NCBI GenBank assembly: GCA_022419385.1
Contig: JAJUBI010000001.1
Coordinates: 620,001-684,000 of the forward strand
From: Paraconiothyrium sp. Pb-2020
Lineage: Eukaryota; Ascomycota; Dothideomycetes; Pleosporales; Didymosphaeriaceae
Reading direction: 5' to 3'
Length of the DNA: 64,000 bases
The notes under the pieces: model-generated
Told to the model about the DNA's origin: nothing
The model's database searches: none
What the model saw: the letters and a program-made list of their open reading frames with translations, nothing else
Translations under genes and position numbers: made by a program
Part shown: positions 1 to 11,141 of the stretch, one piece after another
Layout of the letters: the number at the start of each line of letters is the position of its first letter
Numbering within the stretch: position 1 is the stretch's first letter

Positions 1-938
1 TTCATACGCGTACTCGGGTGTTCTGCGATGCCGATATCGCCGTTGGCCACCTGACTAGGGTCCAGCTCCGGATTTGCAAGATCAGTCCACACAGAGGATA
101 TGCTCATTGCGTCGGTCTTGATGCTTATTCTGAGGCAGCCGTGCATGTTGGCGGCCAGCTCTAGTCTGGTCCTGCTGGCCGTAGTACCTGCGCTTGTCCT
201 GCCTCCTGCTAGGGCTAACTTTGTGAATCTGTCACTAATGCTCTTAAGCTGCATCAGCGGGGGCAGGATGATGTGGACGTCTGGTTCGCGCGTCTGTGGT
301 TCGTGGAGGCCAGACACAGTATCGGGGGCCAACACTCTGACGGGTACCTCTTGGGTAATGATGGTCTCTCTATTTCCGCCAAACTGATCGTCAAACATTG
401 TATCATCATCGCGGTTTCCACCCGTAGGGAAGCCAGAATACGAATTGTTGGACGAGCTTGTGGAGATGGTAAGGGCAAGCAATGGTATGTTGTCCTTCTT
501 CGTAAGGCGTATCTGAGCCGACGTGGCGTTCGACGCAGACTTGAGAGCGCGATTGAGCGGACCAAGTGGCACTTCGAGGTTGATCACATTGTTGGCGGCG
601 GATTGGACGGCGTACGTATCAAAGATGGTATCCTTCTCAGGGTTAGGTCGAGCAAGCGGGAAGCGTGAACGGGCTTACGATGGAGAGCACACTGCAGATA
701 GTTAACAAGTGCCTTCACAAGGGTATCGCAGCATGGTAACTCACGCCCACACCTGCGTGCCTTGCTCCGGTATGATGGTGAAGCATACCTGATCGTCGCT
801 GAGTTTGAGCCAGGCGAGCGGACCTAGCGAGTTGAGGGATGCCGTAAGTTCTGCAGCAGTTAGCCGTGAACCTACTTCCTCCGTTCCAGGCTTACTCGTG
901 AAGGTATGTATATTATGAATCTGTGCCTTAAAGCGCAT
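1..938 (-). CDS. hus1: Checkpoint clamp subunit Hus1 (9-1-1 complex), 3' end cut by window
   Basis: Hus1 is one ring subunit of the Rad9-Hus1-Rad1 clamp, a PCNA-like trimer loaded at damaged DNA in the nucleus to activate the checkpoint kinase pathway. The start at 938 gives MRFKAQIHNIHTFTS, followed by LGPLAWLKLSDDQVCFTI, which matches the Hus1 N-terminus. Exon 1 is 745-938 (donor GTGAGT). A 13-nt micro-exon lies at 679-691 and exon 3 runs from 635 to the window edge. Joined, the frame reads QVWAVLSIKDTIFDTYAVQ and then NNVINLEVPLGPLNRALKSA, a conserved Hus1 stretch. The last visible residues, EHPSTRMK, also fit the family, so roughly the C-terminal quarter lies outside. It runs in tandem behind TRS130, 183 nt away. 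Identity is confident. The micro-exon is inferred from splice signals and frame. Confidence 0.88.
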
Positions 939-1121
939 CGTGGCGGCATGGGAATCGAGACGCGTCGGCGCGTTGCAGTAAACGAAATTGCGGGGGCGCA
1001 CGAGCCATCCCCACCATTTATCGTTCTTTCGACCGGAGTGTAGCACTCACGACAATATAGGATACACAAGCTTTCACAGAATCCACTATTTCCTTACTAT
1101 CTGGCTCTAGTATATGCAGAT

Positions 1122-4100
1122 CTATCTGCTCTCCGCCTCAAGCCATACTGCGCTCCGAGGCGAACTCATCTCTCCGATTCCCACCGTACTACTCCTTACA
1201 TCTGGCACTACCACAATACACTCCCCATACGTCAGGTAGTCTGTTTCGCAACTCAGAGTCTCTTCTTCCGTCCCATCTTTCTTCTTGTCATCGTCGCTCT
1301 TGGGTGCGATTCTTGCGCGGATTTCCACGTTGGGAAGTAGCGCCGTGCCAGGTCTCAAAGGTATTAGCATAATGGGGAACTTATGCATCTCATCCTCTTT
1401 GGCTGTGAAGTGAGTGCGACGCTGGCCGGCAACAAGCCAAGTGTCAGAACTCGCTTCTAGCGTGTAGACAAAGTCAATAGTATCGTCAGGGTTCGAGAGG
1501 TTGGCGGCTGATAGAAGGCTGCTTTGGGTGCACCAGCGGCGGGTGTGTTTGATGCTGAGTTCGGTCATGAGAGGTTGGCCCACCACTGCGATTGGTGAGC
1601 CGTGTGACGATGAAATTTGTTCTGATACTAGCGATAGCGAGGCTGTGTGCAGGATGTGCGTTTGCGGTATAGATACGGTTATGATCATGCGCCGAGGCGG
1701 GTAAGGCGAGGGTGGAGTAGCACCGGAGACGGGCAGTTCGGGATCCATTGTCCTTGGCAGAAGGACTGATCTGTTACTCTAGAGATATATTAGCAATAGT
1801 CAATATCAAGAACTCTACGATTAACTTACCTGGTGCCACTTTTGGAGCCAAGTGTGAGTGTCCTCTCGAACCGTCTCCGGTAGACTTTCGATGCACTCTT
1901 CCCAGCCCAGCTCGTCATACGGTCCTATATCAACCTGCTGCAACAGGGCAATTCTTTCGAATTGAGGGGGCAAGATCCGATGCCTAAGCCGGTCCGTAAA
2001 TGTATGGATCAACAAGCGTGCCCAGCGATGGACTGGGCCGTTCTCCACAGCATTCCCGAACAGTGCGCGTACTCGGTCCAAGACCTCCTCATCCAGGCAA
2101 CGGTATTCAACGGAGAGGGCAAGGCTTCCGTTGTTCACAGCCTGGCTCTTTCTACGTTCGCCATATTCAACACCCTTCTTAGTGACTTTGTATGTGACAG
2201 CAACAGGCTGTTTCGGAAAGACCTGGAAAGGGCCCTTTGGTCTCTTTGGTGCACTGACGTCGTACTCGCCTGAGCCTTCCAGCGACACCTCCGTGATCTC
2301 CAACGGCACTTGGCTTGCAGTCTTAATGTTAAACTTAGAGAACAGAGAAGCATTCTTGAAGTGATCGTGAACGTTGACATCTAGAGGTAGCTCAACTGGT
2401 ATGGTGAATGACGAGTAGTACTGAAATCGGCCATTTTCTGTGAAGTAGTCAATTTCCAACTTTACCGTAAGATCAGGCAGCAATGTCTCGGTCTCATAAG
2501 GGACCTGGAAGGTCACAGTGGTATTCGCGGCGATTTCTCCCGTGCGTATGACTCCTGGACTGGGCTTCTCCATGATCTGAGCATCACCAGATGTCGTGGT
2601 TGCATTGGCCGTGCGCAGCCGCAGGCCGGCTGATGCCGACTTCAAACGTATCTCGGCCCGTTCTATTGTGTTCCAACCGCTCGAGCACGCGATCTCGATA
2701 TGTCTGGGCTTGTCGATATGTATAAAATGCGACAAGTAAAGCCGTGCTTCGAAGGCTTCCATGGGTGGGAAACATAGGACGCGATTTTTCTTTGCAGACT
2801 TGAGTGAAGTGGCGGAGACGGAAGTGATGATACCCAGAGGAGTTGTCGCTTCGGCCTTGGTGAACGGCTCGTGTACGAATGCGATCCGCTTCGTTTGCAA
2901 GATAACCTTGTCGACGATGTATGCGCCTGTGGTATTGACCTACGAAAGTTAGCAGCAGACAAAAGGACAACAGATAAGTACTCACATTTGAGCTCAGCCA
3001 TATCCGGCAGATACCTTTCTTGACCTGCGCAGCTTCTGAACTTTCCAGCCAAATATCTTTGCCTTGCGCCGTGGCATCTATGAGGCGAACCCTTGCCTGA
3101 TTGAACACGATCTCATCTTCTAAGAGATGTCTAAATTGAAGTCGCAATTGGAAACCATCCTTGTCGTCGAAATGGCGAACGTAAGGCTCCACAACAATAT
3201 CGTTGAAATACTTCGCCATCTGAACATTGACGTCATAGGGTAGCTGCTGTGAGTACTCGACCAACTCAGAGAAAATGCCTGAAGTGTTGACTCGGTCATC
3301 ATTGAGCCAATCTTGCGGGATTGGGGAATGCTCCGCTAAGGGTTTCCCCATCTTGTGAGTACGGATTGCTCGCTTGCTCGCAGCTGACTTAGCCAGCACG
3401 TCCAATAGTGTTCTTACGAACTCGTCTTTGCGATTGAGCTTCTTCATGCAGTGAGCGTACATCTTGAGCATGGTCGTTTCGACTGTGTTCCATCTAGAGT
3501 CCCCGAATGTCGAAGCCATGCGCCCAAAATACATAGCAGCGGCCGCAAAATCGCCGAGTTCGCTAGATTGTGTCAGTGAGGAGATGGTCACAAAATTATG
3601 AGGAACATACAAACGTAAAGCGGCTAGGTCGCCCAGAACGCTTTCACTAGCTTTAGTTTGACCCGCTGCCATGTAGTGTTTCACGATCAGATCGCTTAGA
3701 GTCTTTTATCTTGTAAGTTGATGCTCTGAAATGGGGCAGGATTTGAGGCTACCTCGTAAAACTGACGAAACTTGTCGATGCCTGACATAGCATTCCGAAG
3801 TGTGGGTGCTGATACACCAGCTATGGATTCTTGAGCGATTGGCTTATCATGTGAAGATCCTTCTTCGTCTGAGCTGTCTTTTCCATTCGGTTCGACTTTG
3901 TCGTCATCTAGGTCGACATCGTTAAATTCTTCTTTCGGTTCTAGTGTTGGCAGAACAGATGTCCATCCAACAGTCCAGCCCAAAGTCTTTCCTAGATGTT
4001 CCAATATGCGTCTTTGAATAGCCAACAACTGGCCTCTAGTACCGGCAAGTTCTTGCTGTCCGTTCTTAATCTGCGGCAAGCTGCTTTCCTGTTGAGGCGT

Positions 4101-6013
4101 AGATCGATCCTGGTATTGTCCATTTTCGAATATCGTCTGCGCACTTGCCGGGGGTTGCGCATATGGAGCATCTACAGACTGCGGTCGGCCGTGGTTGAGT
4201 GATGACGATCGCGACGGATGGATCATGGACTTCGGCTCCGACATCGAAATTTTTTGTTCTTTCGCGTTCTTGCCAAATGACAAGGTCTTGCCGGAAGAAC
4301 CAGTGCCCGCATCGCCGAAGTATTTTGTAAACGGCAGCGAGGACGTAGTCGTCTCCCGCAGAATCTGGTCCAACGCAGAGAAGGTCCATGACCGGACAAT
4401 GTTGTCCAGGAATCGCTCAGGAAAGGTGGATTGATGTGCTCTCGCTCTACTCCGCTGTCAGTTGGCTACTTCAGCGTTTAAAAAGACCTACGTACCCATT
4501 TAACAGATCGCTTCGCAACAGACGTCCAGCAAATGTGACAAAATTCAGGGCTCGTGAACAAAGTTCGGCCAAAGAGAACAAATCTTCTGAGTCAGCAGAC
4601 GAGCTTCCCGACTTGGTGCCGATGTTACTATCGTCTACGGACCTTTGGAGTCCATCTGCGTTGAGGCGCGGCTGTAGTTTGGCTGCTAAATCAGACCGCG
4701 CCGACTGAGAGTTACCTAGACGCAATAGCAGAGACATCTGACGTGCAAAGATGTACGTCTGGAAGTCAAATACTGAGATATTGTTAGAAAGAATCTGACC
4801 TCGATAGTCTTTCTTGTTTGCATTGATCGGCGAATCGTCGTGAAACTGAGGCTGCTGTTCGTGCTCGTTCTCGTGCTCTTTCCGTGAGAAGTCCAGAAGT
4901 GCTGAAGCCCGTTCAAACAGGTCTTCGGAGTAGTCGCTTATAACGCCGCCCTGAGCAGTGCTACCCTCAGTCCCCTGCTCGCGGATTACGGTATCAAGTC
5001 CAACTGACAGCTCATCATAGCCAAGTAGAGCATCCTCTACCAAGCCTACACTTTCAAAACCTCTCGCAAGACCCTCTTTCAATATGAAGAACGTGCAAAA
5101 GTTCCAACCTGGAAGCGAGCGCTGAGAGTCCTTTTCTCGGATATCGTCCTCGTATTGCCCAACACGTTGGTCGAAGGATCGGAGTATCAACTGCTTGAAT
5201 TTGACAATAACGTCATTCCACGCTCTTTCCTGTTCTTGTGGACCTTCGGTGACCGGTGGGCTTGTCACGGGTGTATGAGGGAGCATGTGTGGTGGAACAG
5301 AATCCTTTTGCAGCCGTACTTGAGCAACCCTCTCCGGAGCAGACTTGGAAGCAGTGTCGAAGTCCGCACGTAATTTCTCCAGGAGAGTAGTGGTTCCTTT
5401 GGTGAATCGAGAAGCAAGGTTGCTCTTTTCCTTCTCACCGCTGGCGGTACCTGCCGAGCCACGAGGCTGACTTGCTGCCGGAGTGTCCGGCAGAACCACA
5501 TGGATGATCATCCATTCAAAAGCGTCATGATTTTCTTGCTTACTTGCGGAAGAGCTACTTTGTGATGGCGGCGTATGTGTCTTCACCCACTCCCTAACTT
5601 GCTTCCGTGAAGTAGACTTGTAAGTGTCAGAATCATCACATCGTAGGATGTACACCTTCAAATATGGAGTTTGGCGGAGACCAGGAATCTGATGGCGTCG
5701 CTCTTTGGAGGCTCCTTTACCATGGTCTGTATTGATCGATGTTGGCGTTGATGCAGCTATCTCTGCCTGTGACGCGGTATCTGCGCTTGGCACTAGGTCT
5801 ACGTGCAACGAATCAATCGACCGTAATGGTCGGGTTGGTGCTTTCCAGTGGAGATTCTTTAGGGGTAGACGTGAGATGAGCTGCTCCCGAACCAATGGAA
5901 AAAGGCCGGACGGGTCGTGGTACTCCACTGCGAGGATATCAGTATGTCTTGATGCCAAAAACGAAGTCACCTGTTGTACCCGTGACCTTAGAGCTGGAAA
6001 GCCCATCCATCAT
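1122..6013 (-). CDS. TRS130: TRAPPII complex subunit Trs130/TRAPPC10
   Basis: TRAPPII acts at the trans-Golgi as an exchange factor for Rab11/Ypt31-type GTPases, and Trs130 is a TRAPPII-specific scaffold subunit. Six exons are inferred: 5980-6013, 4492-5927, 3753-4454, 2986-3702, 1830-2939 and 1122-1778. Together they give 4656 nt or 1551 aa with every junction in frame. The first junction restores SSSKVTVEYHDPSGLFPLV, the conserved TRAPPC10 start. Exon 2 carries LPLKNLHWKAPTRPLRSID, and exon 3 begins RFLDNIVRSWTFSALDQIL. The C-terminal half is beta-rich, like other TRAPPC10 proteins, and the end contains TYGECIVVVPD. Introns are 42-53 nt. Two tandem ATGs open the gene (6013 and 6010), and either could be used. 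Length suits the family. Confidence 0.92.
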
Positions 6014-6278
6014 CGCAGTTTCGGATTGCTTCTGCTTATAAGCAACCTCTGCGGCACCCACAGCTGGCGCACCATTTCCAGGGGTGTTCATCAACCGCGC
6101 TCACTAAAGAGATCAAGCGGGTCTTGTGTTTCGATAGTCCGAGGAAGTCTGTCCAACCTGGCGTGTGTTGCTTGGGTTCGCACGATTCCGCGAGTGTCGA
6201 CTTCGAGCGCTAAGACCGCGCTAAGGGCACGCTTGCTCAGATTAGGTTGAAATCACGTGCTATGAGTGGGCCCGCCGT

Positions 6279-7192
6279 CTAGCGACGACATCGCTTCGGT
6301 AGCCAGAGCATATTGCGAAAAGCGCGTTTGAGGGCTCCAGCGTTCCAGGCGTCTGTCAGCGAAGTGCGAGGCTTACAACTGTTGATGAGGGTGTCCCAAT
6401 TCATGTTCGACCTCGATTCCAGTTGTCTTTGGAGGGCTACCATAATGTTCCCCACATCAAAGGCTCGGTGCGAATTAGTGTTGTGGAGAGCATTATACAC
6501 AGCTGAGATCCTATCAAGGCCAACTCAGTATCTGATGATCACGAACCATGGTGACTATACAACGAGAGATGGATCGAGATAGATCAGCAGCTTGTCTACC
6601 CAGCGCATATCCACGAAGCTCTCCAGCAAGACTAATGAGCTTGAACAGTTCTATTTCTTATTTCAATGGACCCAGTCGACTTGTGTAGCAGATCAGCCCG
6701 GCAGTAGGTCTCGACATGCCAAACGTCGCCGTCGCTATCACGACGGGGTTTCTTGCGGACACTGCGGTACTGCCAATCAGCAGGGGAAGGCTGCCTTTCT
6801 ATAATAAGTGACCCTTAGTCCTTGTTGCATACATGTAATCGTCGGCGTGATACGTGGTCTTCGAACTCGCGCATCAGGGCATTGTTAATCGGGTCGTTCT
6901 ATGGGGATGTTTCATGCGCGAAAGTTACCGTAAAAGCGCTAGCGGTACGCTCCTGCCCCGCACTGACCACGCTCGTTCTGGGCACCGGTGAACGATCGCC
7001 ACGGGGCTGTCTTTGTCGAAAACAGCGCGGTTCTTGCGAACTTTTACCTATCAGGTAATTGTCGTATGTGTATCCAATGAGCTTCGAAACCTCATCTCGC
7101 GTATCAAAAATGCCTCGCGAAGTGCCTCCTGGCGATTTGTGGAACCATGCATCGTCGCGTTTTACGCCTCGTGGAATCTTGGGAGCCCGCAT
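6279..7192 (-). CDS. Unresolved multi-exon candidate gene
   Basis: I do not recognise this gene and could not close a full model. Several minus-strand stretches read like protein. Positions 7048-7192 give MRAPKIPRGVKRDDAWFHKS and then a segment ending YTYDNYLI at a GTAAAA donor. Around 6850-6900 there is NDPINNALMREFEDHVSRRR, ending at a well-formed 42-nt intron (GTATGC, ACTAAG branch, TTATAG). Around 6520-6650 there is ELFKLISLAGELRGYALG, and 6279-6490 gives NMNWDTLINSCKPRTSLTD. The frames do not join cleanly with canonical sites, so this may be a decaying gene, or I may have missed an exon. The start and end given are only the outer limits of coding-like sequence. The product and even its present-day function are unknown. 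Confidence 0.3.
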
Positions 7193-7507
7193 TGCTCGTA
7201 TTGCCAATTATGCGTCAGGAGGTCAAGCAGTCCGCGACAACGATGCTTCCAGTTTTCTTCTACAACTTATTTGATGGCTTGTAACGCATGCACAGCCTTT
7301 GCGCGATCTAACTCTTGTGAAGACTATCTACCAAATTCCTGCAGCTAAGTGTGTGAGCCTTACTTCGCGTCCGACTGCTATATAGCTTGTTGGTCCCTGA
7401 GAGTTTCCAGCGCGCAAGCAGAGCTTCATCGTTTCGAGCTTGATTGTTGAATCTGCCATTGCACGACACCATATCGCGATTGCGAAAAGACTCATCAACT
7501 CTCCAGG

Positions 7508-8659
7508 ATGGGCATGGGAGATTATTGTAAGTGCGCCGATGTATCTAACTGCTCGGAGCTAACGTATGCAGCACCGGGGAGCATTTGGTATTACGCACCA
7601 ACCAAAACTGCCCCTATCGTCTTCATCATCCTCTTCTTCGTCTCGGGCATCATTCACGCTTGGCAGACGATCAAGCACGGGTCGTGGCGGACGACTGTCC
7701 TACTTCCATGGGCAGCAGCAGTGATGATCGCCGGGTTCATCATTCGTGAGCTTGGGGCGTACCATACGGACAATCTGACGTATCTCATCGCCTCCACTGT
7801 ACTCATCATGTCCGGTCCGCCCGTCTATGCGCTTATCAACTACTTCATCTTGTCCAGGATCTTATACTACATCCCATACCTCGCACCAATGCACCCGGGA
7901 CGCGTCGCCACCACGTTTGTCGGCCTCGATGCTGTCTGTGAGATTCTGATCGGACAAGGCGCATGGCGGATGGCGAACTCATCCATGACTGTAAAACAAC
8001 GCAAACTAGGAGCGAACCTCGTTACGGCATCACTCTCCCTCCAAGTGGCACTGTTTGGCTCTTTCGGTATCCTCGCTGCCCATTTCCACATGCGCGCCAA
8101 CAAAGCAAAGTTGCTCTCGCGGGACCTTCGAATCGTACTGTACGTCCTATACGTATCGGCTACCATTGTAACAATTCGCTGCATATACCGTCTGGTCGAA
8201 TACACCATGGGCTGGGATAGTACGATATACAAGAACGAGGTATTCTTCTGGATTTTCGAGGCCGTCATCATGTTCCTCAATACAGCTCTCTTAAACGTCT
8301 TCCACCCAGGCAAGCGTTTGCCTCGCTCGAACTCCGTATTCCTTGACAGAGATGGCGTTACAGAACGCCGTGGCCCAGGATGGGCTGACGACCGACCCTG
8401 GATTGTCACAACGTTTGATCCGTTCGATATCTGGGGTTTGTTTACCGGACGTGATGAGAAGACGCAGTTTTGGGACATGAGTGATGAAGAATTGGCGCGC
8501 TTGAGGGCCGAAAAGAAAAGTAACAAGAGGAATGTCTTCGCTGGTGCAATCGATCCGTTCCATCTGTGGGGTTCGAGAGGATATATTGGGAAGCATCTCA
8601 CGGGGAAGAAAGCGGGCACAGAGCCACGTACAGAAGCGCCGGCAAAATCGCCTGCATAG
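7508..8659 (+). CDS. RTA1-family seven-span membrane protein
   Basis: RTA1-like proteins are fungal plasma- or vacuole-membrane proteins named after yeast genes linked to resistance to amphiphilic compounds and to lipid movement across membranes. Substrates are mostly unknown. The protein has about seven hydrophobic spans, starting with APIVFIILFFVSGIIHAW, and carries RTA1-type features such as FIIRELGAY, and RCIYRLVEY followed by a last helix ending in HPGKRLP. The cytosolic tail is long and charged. A GTAAGT...GCTAAC...GCAG intron can be drawn at 7527-7571. It is exactly 45 nt and stop-free, so both spliced (368 aa) and unspliced (383 aa) forms are open. The spliced start, MGMGDYSPGSIWYYAP, looks more like the family. 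Confidence 0.87.
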   Translation: MGMGDYCKCADVSNCSELTYAAPGSIWYYAPTKTAPIVFIILFFVSGIIHAWQTIKHGSWRTTVLLPWAAAVMIAGFIIRELGAYHTDNLTYLIASTVLIMSGPPVYALINYFILSRILYYIPYLAPMHPGRVATTFVGLDAVCEILIGQGAWRMANSSMTVKQRKLGANLVTASLSLQVALFGSFGILAAHFHMRANKAKLLSRDLRIVLYVLYVSATIVTIRCIYRLVEYTMGWDSTIYKNEVFFWIFEAVIMFLNTALLNVFHPGKRLPRSNSVFLDRDGVTERRGPGWADDRPWIVTTFDPFDIWGLFTGRDEKTQFWDMSDEELARLRAEKKSNKRNVFAGAIDPFHLWGSRGYIGKHLTGKKAGTEPRTEAPAKSPA

Positions 8660-8962
8660 CTTTACACCCGAGGAAAGCTGATGTTATTTATCTGTCCCAG
8701 AAGGAACAACACTTTACAGTCCGGCTATGCTCAATTTTCATGGGGCTTGAATTCCTTTGGTTCTCTGATCGCGACTTCCCACTTGTATGCATGTTCTCGG
8801 CACTTCCTACTCATGCACCCCGCCATGTTCTTTCCATTTACTTTTCTTTCAAATGCACATACCCTCGCTGCAGTTTATTGTTACTTTAGCATTAGAGCAT
8901 CAATTCAGCTACTCCTACAGCACCGATTCATCACTATTCATCCAATCGTTAATTCCAATACA
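8660..8962. other. Intergenic: 3' region of RTA1 gene and promoter of small gene
   Basis: About 300 nt without a supported gene. It is T-rich and pyrimidine-rich toward 8900, as expected for a fungal promoter. No recognisable motif was seen. Confidence 0.5.
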
Positions 8963-9223
8963 ATGAATCGTCTCAAAGCAGCTTGGTTCAGCGCGGGCGT
9001 CCTCGTAGGTTCGGGGGTAACGTTTTTGATGCAGCTGGTGGAGGGTTATATAATTTCGAAGGTTGTAAGTTCGTGGGGACAACACAGAAACGGCCAACTC
9101 ATATGTATGCTCTAGATCGAGGAACCCAATCTGTTCGACGATGACTCTGACGGGGATAGCGACATCGACGGTCTGAGCAACGAAACCTCTGTAGACGATC
9201 TATACGACGACATGGGAGACTAG
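8963..9223 (+). CDS. Small single-span acidic-tailed protein
   Basis: I do not recognise this family. Two exons, 8963-9064 and 9116-9223, are separated by a 51-nt GTAAGT...CTAG intron and give 69 aa. Residues 5-33 form a hydrophobic segment (AWFSAGVLVGSGVTFLMQLV) that could be a membrane anchor or signal anchor. The rest is very acidic: EEPNLFDDDSDGDSDIDG then ETSVDDLYDDMGD. The reading frame does not end in noise after the TAG at 9221. It stays open in the same phase for another 820 nt (see next entry). The real gene may therefore be longer, with this stop being a mutation, a read-through site or a sequencing error. The small-gene model is the conservative one. Confidence 0.5.
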
Positions 9224-10045
9224 AGGTCTACAGGTTACGAGTACAATGAGACCGGGCCTACCGCTTACCTTCTACGCGCTATGGGTATGTCTCGGCACAG
9301 ATACGCTCAAGCATCGATGCGAAAGATCCTCGACAGCTCTACCCAGCCTGACAGCAGCGTCACGCCGAAAGACCCCATTACCGTCACTATTACTAAGGTG
9401 GGAGACGATCATCAGCACACAGACGACCTGTCCAATCTCAAGGTCTTGGAAGAAGATATGAAGAGATACGAGGAAGAGCGAAGGGTGGGAAGGAAACGCG
9501 AGGGTAATCATCATAAAGCAGAAGCCGCCGTCTCCACACAGTATCCAGCTGCTACAGATCAGGAGGCTGCTGTTGTGGATGACAACGCTGCACACGCTGA
9601 TACACAGTCCGATTCGGCGGAACTGTCTGCTCAAACAGAGACCTCAAATAAAGCTAAGGGTAGGGCACCAATTCGACCAAGGTCTCCAATGTCAACGATC
9701 GGTCCCTTTCCACCAACGCAGCTGAACAAAGGGAAAGGAAGAGAGCTGCTCCATACAAAACCCCCGGCCGTTACCACGCTCTTACCTTCGAAAGTCGTAT
9801 TCGAAGTGAACGGGAGCGCAAGTATGACGAACAAAGATGCCGTCAACCCAGCGTCCACATGCTCGAACCGAGCAGATGCCTCAAAATGTGGCATCGAGAA
9901 CACTCGGGCTCCCACGACAACTGCGCCTGCTTACACGAGCCAGACACACTCGACTGAGATCAGACGTAGGCGGATTAGCGACGCAACCTCAAACCGGCAA
10001 GCGGGTACTAATGGATCAAAGGCACTGCCGCCGAGATGCTCATGA
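9224..10045 (+). CDS. Disordered hypothetical ORF in frame with the upstream TAG
   Basis: No family is recognised. The frame is open from the codon after the TAG at 9221 to TGA at 10043-10045. The first ATG is at 9281. The start of the stretch, GYEYNETGPTAYLLRAMGMS, reads like genuine protein upstream of that ATG, which argues that translation once began earlier, in the membrane-anchor exons. The rest is polar and low in complexity: a Lys/Glu segment near residues 60-80 of the 9281 form (EEDMKRYEEERRVGRKREG), then Ser/Thr/Pro/Ala-rich sequence with basic patches such as EIRRRRISD. It is probably intrinsically disordered. It could be the tail of one 340-aa anchored protein, a separate gene starting at 9281, or a decaying 3' part. 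Confidence 0.4.
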   Translation, partial: RSTGYEYNETGPTAYLLRAMGMSRHRYAQASMRKILDSSTQPDSSVTPKDPITVTITKVGDDHQHTDDLSNLKVLEEDMKRYEEERRVGRKREGNHHKAEAAVSTQYPAATDQEAAVVDDNAAHADTQSDSAELSAQTETSNKAKGRAPIRPRSPMSTIGPFPPTQLNKGKGRELLHTKPPAVTTLLPSKVVFEVNGSASMTNKDAVNPASTCSNRADASKCGIENTRAPTTTAPAYTSQTHSTEIRRRRISDATSNRQAGTNGSKALPPRCS

Positions 10046-10446
10046 CCAGAGGTGGACAGAGGGGTGGGCCTTGTTGGGAGGAGATTGAACCGACGAGCGT
10101 GCATGGCGGCAAGAGACGGAGAGTTGATGGACCCTCATTATGGTCCGGGCGGATTGGGTGGCGTTCTTGAAAGAACTCTCGACGGATATGTGGGTAGACG
10201 TACTACAGCGAGGCTTGAGCATTGTTTTGCGCATAGTAGGGACGGTCACTCTTCTCAAGTTGGCTCGGCACTAGGTTAATTGCGCCGTCTCTGGCTTCAT
10301 TGATACAACTGGATGTTTCATTGAACCAATTTCTTCTACCACCAGCGAATGATCTCCAATTGGACGCCGAGTGTATGTGTGCTTGTGAGTAGATCTCCAT
10401 GCAACTCATGACTACCTAGGTATATCCCATTACATACACATATACT
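10046..10446. other. Intergenic with one TACCTAGGTA palindrome
   Basis: A 400-nt convergent gap. A perfect 10-bp palindrome TACCTAGGTA sits at 10413-10422. Nothing else is supported. Confidence 0.5.
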
Positions 10447-11141
10447 CTACTCGGTTCTTCGAACCCATAGCACCCATTTCCAAGGACGCTCGACGTCAGA
10501 ACTTGCAACCCAATTCTTGAAGTGAACATCCACCGCCATCAGGTCTTCCCCACCGCTGCTCCTCTCTCGCCTTCCCGCCCCACGAACACTTCTGTCCTTC
10601 CTCTTCCTACTCTTTCTATCGCGCTTGCTCTGCCTCGCCTTCTTCTTGATCGTCCTCTTCGCCTGCCTCTTGACCGCTTTTGCTGATCTGGAGCATAACG
10701 AGTTTACGACTTTCCTAGCAGCATGCATCCTCACCTTACCATAAGCCTTGACCTGAGCTTGAAGATCCTCAAGAAGTGCCTCGAAGTCTGTGCCGCGTCT
10801 CGCACTGTAGCAGCCTTCATAGGTCGATTGGAGCCAGACAAGGTTGCGTACACGGCAGCAGAGCTTCTGTAGATATTATGCGAAGGGCGAGTGTTGGCGA
10901 GAGCGGTCCGGAGCTGATAGATAGTGTTGGGGATTCTGCAGGTGTATGTGATGCCGAGGTCCTGCTCTAGTTGGCGGTGACGGTCATGGACCTCGCGTGC
11001 AATGTCGATGGGTTCGTCTTCTGCGGCTCTTGACTCGTGGATGTGCCTGATCTCGTTCCGTGCTTCGTGGATAAGCGTCTTAGCTTCATCGTTGGAGAGA
11101 TGGGCCGCTATCTTTTGACCATGGAATATAATTCTCGCCAT
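10447..11141 (-). CDS. Hypothetical protein with strongly basic C-terminal region
   Basis: No known family is recognised. Exon 1 is 10852-11141 and exon 2 is 10447-10804, with a 47-nt intron (GTACGC...CTACAG). The sum is 648 nt or 215 aa. The N-terminal half is helical and charged, from MARIIFHGQKIAAHLSNDEA through NEIRHIHESRAAEDEP. The junction restores AVARRGTDFEALLEDLQAQV. Exon 2 then carries a dense Lys/Arg run (KRQAKRTIKKKARQSKRDRK) that could act as a nuclear or nucleolar signal or bind nucleic acid, and ends with a Trp-containing tail (FKNWVASSDVERPWKWVLW). Splice signals and frame closure make a real gene likely. Function is open. Confidence 0.6.

Noticed and set aside
4471..4500. Extending TRS130 exon 2 to the stop at 4471, or using the GTACGT donor at 4495
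   Set aside because: Neither keeps the frame with the next exon. The GTAGGT donor at 4491 joined to the acceptor before 4454 restores the conserved family sequence.
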